Shown here piece by piece: positions 6,142 to 9,242 of a DNA stretch of 9,242 bases. The position numbers and the translations under genes were made by a program. This DNA is from Flavobacteriaceae bacterium (GTDB lineage: Bacteria > Bacteroidota > Bacteroidia > Flavobacteriales > Flavobacteriaceae), in assembly GCA_013042825.1 (NCBI GenBank), contig JABDPL010000150.1, positions 1-9,242 on the forward strand. The letters are read 5' to 3'. Each line of letters starts with the position of its first letter. Within the stretch, counting starts at the first letter, position 1. The notes below the pieces were generated by a model. That model was not told the DNA's origin, did no database searches, and worked only from the letters and a program-made list of their open reading frames with translations.

Positions 6142-6685
6142 AAATTTGAAATCCCGACTTTTCTCTACCCTTGCTTTAATTCTGCTACTGCTGAATTCAT
6201 CTTGTGAGAAGGATGATATTTGTCCGGAAGCTACACCAACTACACCGCAGCTCGTAATACGATTCTATGATATAGTAGATAACGATGAAACAAAATCGGT
6301 GAGTGGTCTCTTTGCTTATGGTTTAGACGAATCGAATAATGCGATCCCGATCGAAGGGTTGAACATTAGCACAACAGATTCTATAACAATACCGCTTCGA
6401 ACAGATCAGACCAGTACCCGGTTTGTTTTGCATAGCGATTTTGATATAGAGGAAAATGATCCCGACGATCCGAATGATGATGTGATTTTAGGTAATCCAG
6501 ATGCGATCACCGTGAATTACACCCCTGAAGATGTCTATGTTTCGCGGGCCTGCGGTTTTAAAACCGTTTTCCGAAACCTGGTGCTCACGGTAGATAATGA
6601 CGCAGAAAACTGGATTATCAATACAGGGATTGTAATTAATGATGTTGAACAGCAAACGCAAGCACATGTCCAGGTTTTTCATTAG
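6116..6685 (+). CDS. DUF6452 family lipoprotein
   Basis: This is a putative envelope lipoprotein of up to 189 residues. The N-terminus has a basic stretch, a hydrophobic core LFSTLALILLLLNSS and C30 followed by EKDD, consistent with a signal peptidase II site although the residue at -3 (N) is unusual. The family pattern is visible in PQLVIRFYDI (44-53), SGLFAYGLD (63-71), YVSRACGFKTVFRNL (141-155), and a final DNDAENWIIN ... AHVQVFH. An acidic run (NDPDDPNDDV) looks like a loop insertion. The start is uncertain: ATG 6116 overlaps rlmD by 26 nt, while TTG 6146, 4 nt after the rlmD stop, gives a more typical 19-residue signal peptide. I recognise DUF6452 from sequence pattern and from its usual place after rlmD. 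No function is known. Confidence 0.8.
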   Translation: MLYFWKNDKNLKSRLFSTLALILLLLNSSCEKDDICPEATPTTPQLVIRFYDIVDNDETKSVSGLFAYGLDESNNAIPIEGLNISTTDSITIPLRTDQTSTRFVLHSDFDIEENDPDDPNDDVILGNPDAITVNYTPEDVYVSRACGFKTVFRNLVLTVDNDAENWIINTGIVINDVEQQTQAHVQVFH

Positions 6686-7367
6686 TGTTTTGATGATATG
6701 CATTCTGAGTATTGAAGCTCGGGCCCAGGAGCAGTCCGAACCGGCCGATTCGCTTGTGTTCGCAAAAAAGTTCGGATTAAGGATCGGGGGCGACATAGGT
6801 AAATTGATCCGGGCAGCGGTCGATAGCGATTACCAGGGCTTTGAGATCAACGGCGATTACAGGCTTACCGATAACCTATACATCGCCGGGGAAATAGGCA
6901 CCGAGAAAAGAACGACCATTACCGATTTTCTCAATTCATCAGCGAAGGGGAATTACCTGAAAGGTGGTATAGATTATAATATGTATAGCAATTGGTATGG
7001 CATGGAGAACATGATCTATGCCGGATTCCGGGCTGCAGCCTCATCTTTCAGTCAGACTGTCAATTCATATACCGTGTACAATACCAATCAGACTTTCGGT
7101 CAAACCACCGTGAGCGAATCTCGTGAGATTAAAGGATTGAATGCCGTTTGGGCAGAGTTAATTATCGGACTCAAGGCTGAGACGCTGAATAATCTGTATA
7201 TGGGAATCAATGTGCAATTCAAAGGCCTGATAACCGAAAAGGAACCGGAAAACTTCGAGAACGTATACATTCCTGGATTCAATCGCACCTATGATAGCGG
7301 TCGTTTCGGAATTGGTTTTGGATACAATATTTCCTATCTTATTCCTTTATACAAAAAGGAAAATTAA
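6666..7367 (+). CDS. DUF6048 family exported protein, probable outer-membrane beta-barrel
   Basis: This 233-residue protein has a clear signal peptide, MSRFFISVLMICILSIEARA, cleaved before QEQSEP. The mature part is rich in alternating polar/aromatic strands and glycine (GLRIGGDIGKLIRAAVDSDY, GEIGTEKRTT, KGGIDYNMY, MIYAGFRAAASSFSQT, LYMGINVQFKG, FGIGFGYNISYLIPLY), which suggests a small outer-membrane beta-barrel, although no barrel prediction was run. The start ATG 6666 is chosen because it begins the signal peptide; it overlaps the DUF6452 gene by 20 nt. The stop (TAA, 7365-7367) shares one base with the ATG of the next gene. I recognise the family as DUF6048, the usual partner of DUF6452; its function is unknown and the two may act together in the outer membrane (inference). 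Confidence 0.78.
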   Translation: MSRFFISVLMICILSIEARAQEQSEPADSLVFAKKFGLRIGGDIGKLIRAAVDSDYQGFEINGDYRLTDNLYIAGEIGTEKRTTITDFLNSSAKGNYLKGGIDYNMYSNWYGMENMIYAGFRAAASSFSQTVNSYTVYNTNQTFGQTTVSESREIKGLNAVWAELIIGLKAETLNNLYMGINVQFKGLITEKEPENFENVYIPGFNRTYDSGRFGIGFGYNISYLIPLYKKEN

Positions 7368-7894
7368 TGTCCAGAGAGGAGATAGCTGAACTGCTTGAAG
7401 CTAAGTGCCAGGAACTCCTCGATTTATTGAATTCTCAACCCGATACATCCTGGACCGATGGTCCGGCTGGTAAATGGACAACAGGCCAGCACGTGCTTCA
7501 CCTCATCCAGAGTCTTAAACCCCTTAACCGCGCCCTGAGCATGCCGAAATTTATTCTGCGTTATAAATTCGGGAAAACGAATCGCGAATTGCGCGACTAC
7601 GAGACGGTTGTCAGGCGCTATCATGAGCGCCTGGATCTTAACCGCGGTATTACATTCGGACCCTCAAGAGACATGAAAATACCACCCTTGGCAGATAAAA
7701 ACTATCTTATCGATCAGCTTCAGATCGAAAACAAAAAGGTTCAGTTTATGACAAGGCGTTGGAAGGAAAAGGATCTCGATACATTAATTTTACCACATCC
7801 GCTTATGGGTAAAATGCCGGTGAGGGAAATGCTCATGTGGTCTGCCTATCATGTTGAGCATCATTGTGGCACTCTCCAAAAGTATTATAGTTAA
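7367..7894 (+). CDS. DinB-like metal-dependent protein
   Basis: This 175-residue protein has the DinB/YfiT four-helix fold pattern: an N-terminal helix (REEIAELLEAKCQELLDLL), the GKWTTGQHVLHLIQS stretch (H42, H45) and a C-terminal YHVEHHCGTLQKYY in which H162 and H166 form the HxxxH pair. With H42 or H45 these would make the three-histidine divalent-metal site of the superfamily. The superfamily includes thiol-S-transferases and hydrolases; the substrate here cannot be predicted. The start ATG 7367 overlaps the DUF6048 stop (TAATG), and a good AAAGGA Shine-Dalgarno sequence lies at 7355-7360, unusual for this group. It is the last gene of the rlmD string. I see no terminator in the 95 nt that follow. 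Confidence 0.85.
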   Translation: MSREEIAELLEAKCQELLDLLNSQPDTSWTDGPAGKWTTGQHVLHLIQSLKPLNRALSMPKFILRYKFGKTNRELRDYETVVRRYHERLDLNRGITFGPSRDMKIPPLADKNYLIDQLQIENKKVQFMTRRWKEKDLDTLILPHPLMGKMPVREMLMWSAYHVEHHCGTLQKYYS

Positions 7895-7989
7895 AACCGA
7901 TTTCCGAACTGATATATATCATTTTAATTGATTTATGATTTCTTGATCTTTATAAATGTATTATTACATCAATCATAATATTTCCTCTC
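7895..7989 (+). promoter_or_regulatory. AT-rich intergenic region with nested inverted repeats
   Basis: This 95-nt gap between the DinB-like gene and the DUF4136 lipoprotein gene should hold the latter's promoter. It contains an 8-bp inverted repeat, TTATGATT (7933-7940) and AATCATAA (7971-7978), and inside it ATGTA (7956-7960) with TACAT (7965-7969). No good TAnnTTTG element or T-tract terminator is visible. The repeats could be an operator or hairpin, but in such AT-rich DNA they may be chance. Confidence 0.25.
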
Positions 7990-8523
7990 ATGAAAGCACT
8001 ACGATATATATCCATATTTGTTCTTATGTTGGTCTTCGGATGCGGTTCCACTGCCGACATTGTCTCAGAATTTGATGAAACTGTTGATTTTGATTCCTAC
8101 ACCACCTTCGTGCTGTGTATAGATGATCTTTTCGTTGAGAATACACAATATCCCAAATATGATAACAACACCGTAAGGGAACTCCTGGGTGAAGCAGTAG
8201 AGGCTCAGATGATCGAGAAGGGACATAAGACCAATGTTCTGAATCCTCAGCTACAGGCCGGGTTCCAGTTGATCGTTGAAGAGAAGGAAGCCACATTTAC
8301 CAATTGCGAGCACCAGGATGAATATTCCTATTGGGAAGAATGCACTATAGACACTATCGTTTATACTGAAGAAACCCTTGTAGTCTATGTGTCAGATTTT
8401 GAGCGAAAACAGATCATTTGGCAAGCCTCTGTTGAATGCGACATGAATCGTACCGGGGCGAACTTAAAAGACTATGTAAAGGAATTGGTTATTAAGTTAT
8501 TCAATGAGTATCCTAAAATCTAG
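7990..8523 (+). CDS. DUF4136-like lipoprotein
   Basis: This 177-residue putative lipoprotein has signal peptide MKALRYISIFVLMLVFG with lipobox VFGC (C18) and a mature part starting CGSTADI. The following DFDSYTTFVL resembles the opening strand of DUF4136 domains (typically DFSxYKTF), and the general plan also fits: a helix around RELLGEAVEAQMIEKG (63-78), a strand QLIVEEKE, then VVYVSDFERKQIIWQASVE with the typical D...IW. Four further cysteines (C43, C106, C118, C150) could form disulfides in the periplasm, which is not typical of the domain. The stop TAG (8521-8523) is superimposed on the TAG stop of the converging methyltransferase gene. DUF4136 has no established function, and the assignment is by pattern. 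Confidence 0.72.
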   Translation: MKALRYISIFVLMLVFGCGSTADIVSEFDETVDFDSYTTFVLCIDDLFVENTQYPKYDNNTVRELLGEAVEAQMIEKGHKTNVLNPQLQAGFQLIVEEKEATFTNCEHQDEYSYWEECTIDTIVYTEETLVVYVSDFERKQIIWQASVECDMNRTGANLKDYVKELVIKLFNEYPKI

Positions 8524-9242
8524 GATTTCTGATTCTTTGCTTTTCGGCTGCCTGCATACATATCATAACATACCAGACGCGATTCCAGCTTGGCGTTAAA
8601 CACTTTGATCTTCTTTGAATGCCGGAGCCCGACATGCTTTAGTCCTTCCAGGTTAGAGGTAATGAAACATGCTTTTGTGTCGGGGTATCCATGCTTGAGA
8701 GTTGTACCGATCTGGCCGTAAAAGGATTCCATTTCAACGTCAAGCCGCTCACCGTAGGGCGGATTAAAAACCATGAATAAGGGATCCTGGTCCTCCTTTT
8801 CTGTTTGAAAGAAATCCTGTCTTGAAACCTTGATATAATCATCAAGATGGGCATTCGTGATATTCTCTTTAGCCTTTTGAACCGCCGACGGTGCCTTGTC
8901 ATAACCGATGATCTTATGGTGGAATTCCCTGGCCTTTTTCAGAAGAGATTGTTCAATGGTATCAAATAACTCCTCATCCCAGTCCTTCCAGCGTTCAAAA
9001 CCGAATTCCTTGCGCAACAGATTCGGTGGGATTCTGCAGGCGATCATCGCCGCTTCGATCAATATGGTACCACTGCCACACATGGGATCCAACAGATCGC
9101 ATTGCCCGTCCCATCCTGACATCATGACGAGTCCGGCGGCCAATACCTCGTTTATAGGTGCAATATTGGTAGATAAGCGATAGCCTCGCCTATGAAGGGA
9201 CTCCCCCGAACTATCAAGGGAGATCGTACAAAATTGTTTATC
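8520..9242 (-). CDS. THUMP-type class I SAM-dependent rRNA methyltransferase (RlmL-like), partial
   Basis: The C-terminal 240 residues are present and the 5' end lies beyond the right edge. The frame is open to position 9242, reading DKQFCTISLDSSGESLHRRG at the edge. Features in order (fragment numbering) are SLDSSGESLHRRGYR (8-22), APINEVLAAGL (28-38), the SAM-binding LLDPMCGSGTILIEAA (50-65), GYDKAPSAVQKAKENI, the catalytic NPPYGERL (160-167) typical of N2-guanine/N6-adenine methyltransferases, and ESRLVCYDMYAGSR near the end. This is the RlmL/YcbY family; E. coli RlmL makes m2G2445 in 23S rRNA. The fused RlmK half of the E. coli enzyme is absent, since the protein stops soon after the RlmL domain. 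The N-terminal THUMP domain would lie outside the window. The exact target is inferred, so no symbol is given. Confidence 0.9.
   Translation of the reverse strand, partial: DKQFCTISLDSSGESLHRRGYRLSTNIAPINEVLAAGLVMMSGWDGQCDLLDPMCGSGTILIEAAMIACRIPPNLLRKEFGFERWKDWDEELFDTIEQSLLKKAREFHHKIIGYDKAPSAVQKAKENITNAHLDDYIKVSRQDFFQTEKEDQDPLFMVFNPPYGERLDVEMESFYGQIGTTLKHGYPDTKACFITSNLEGLKHVGLRHSKKIKVFNAKLESRLVCYDMYAGSRKAKNQKS

Noticed and set aside
6488..6796. Minus-strand open frame over the DUF6452/DUF6048 junction
   Set aside because: Both + strand proteins are supported by signal peptides and conserved patterns; the antisense product is featureless.
1..9242. Mobile element, prophage, CRISPR array, toxin-antitoxin or defence island
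   Set aside because: No transposase, integrase, terminal repeats, regularly spaced repeats or known defence domains were seen, and gene content is mostly housekeeping or conserved flavobacterial families.

Overview
The window looks like ordinary chromosomal DNA from a member of the Bacteroidota, most likely a Flavobacteriia / Flavobacteriaceae-type organism. The evidence is a type IX secretion (T9SS) C-terminal sorting domain, TAnnTTTG-type -7 promoter elements, little Shine-Dalgarno use, and several families typical of that group (CCC-motif membrane protein, DUF6768, DUF6452, DUF6048). No genus can be named from the sequence alone. I see no rRNA, tRNA, CRISPR array, insertion sequence or prophage. 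No gene-free stretch exceeds about 110 bases.

Layout. (1) Positions 2-778 hold the 3' part of a T9SS-sorted protein gene whose reading frame is broken by an in-frame TAA at 80-82. A strong terminator (806-833) follows. (2) Positions 867-2262 carry four small Cys-containing membrane proteins on the + strand, arranged as two pairs: DUF2752 plus CCC-motif protein, a terminator, then CD225/dispanin plus a second DUF2752. They end at a terminator shared with the converging rocD gene. (3) On the - strand, rocD (ornithine aminotransferase, 3587-2307) lies downstream of a sigma-factor pair: an ECF-type RNA polymerase sigma factor (4623-4075) overlapping by ATGA a two-TM DUF6768 protein (4078-3695), a plausible non-classical anti-sigma factor. 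The sigma gene has a convincing ECF-type promoter directly in front of it. (4) Divergent from the sigma gene, rlmD (23S rRNA m5U methyltransferase) starts an overlapping + strand gene string: rlmD, DUF6452 lipoprotein, DUF6048 exported (probably outer-membrane) protein and a DinB-like protein. (5) A DUF4136 lipoprotein gene follows on +. Its TAG stop is superimposed on the TAG stop of a converging, partial RlmL-type rRNA methyltransferase gene that runs off the right edge.

How the genes may work together. The best-supported regulatory unit is the sigma / DUF6768 pair with apparent autoregulation. The rlmD string joins RNA modification to two envelope proteins, probably through a shared transcript rather than a shared pathway (inference). 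The four-gene small-membrane-protein block is the most likely place for an uncharacterised envelope system, but nothing in the sequence shows its function.
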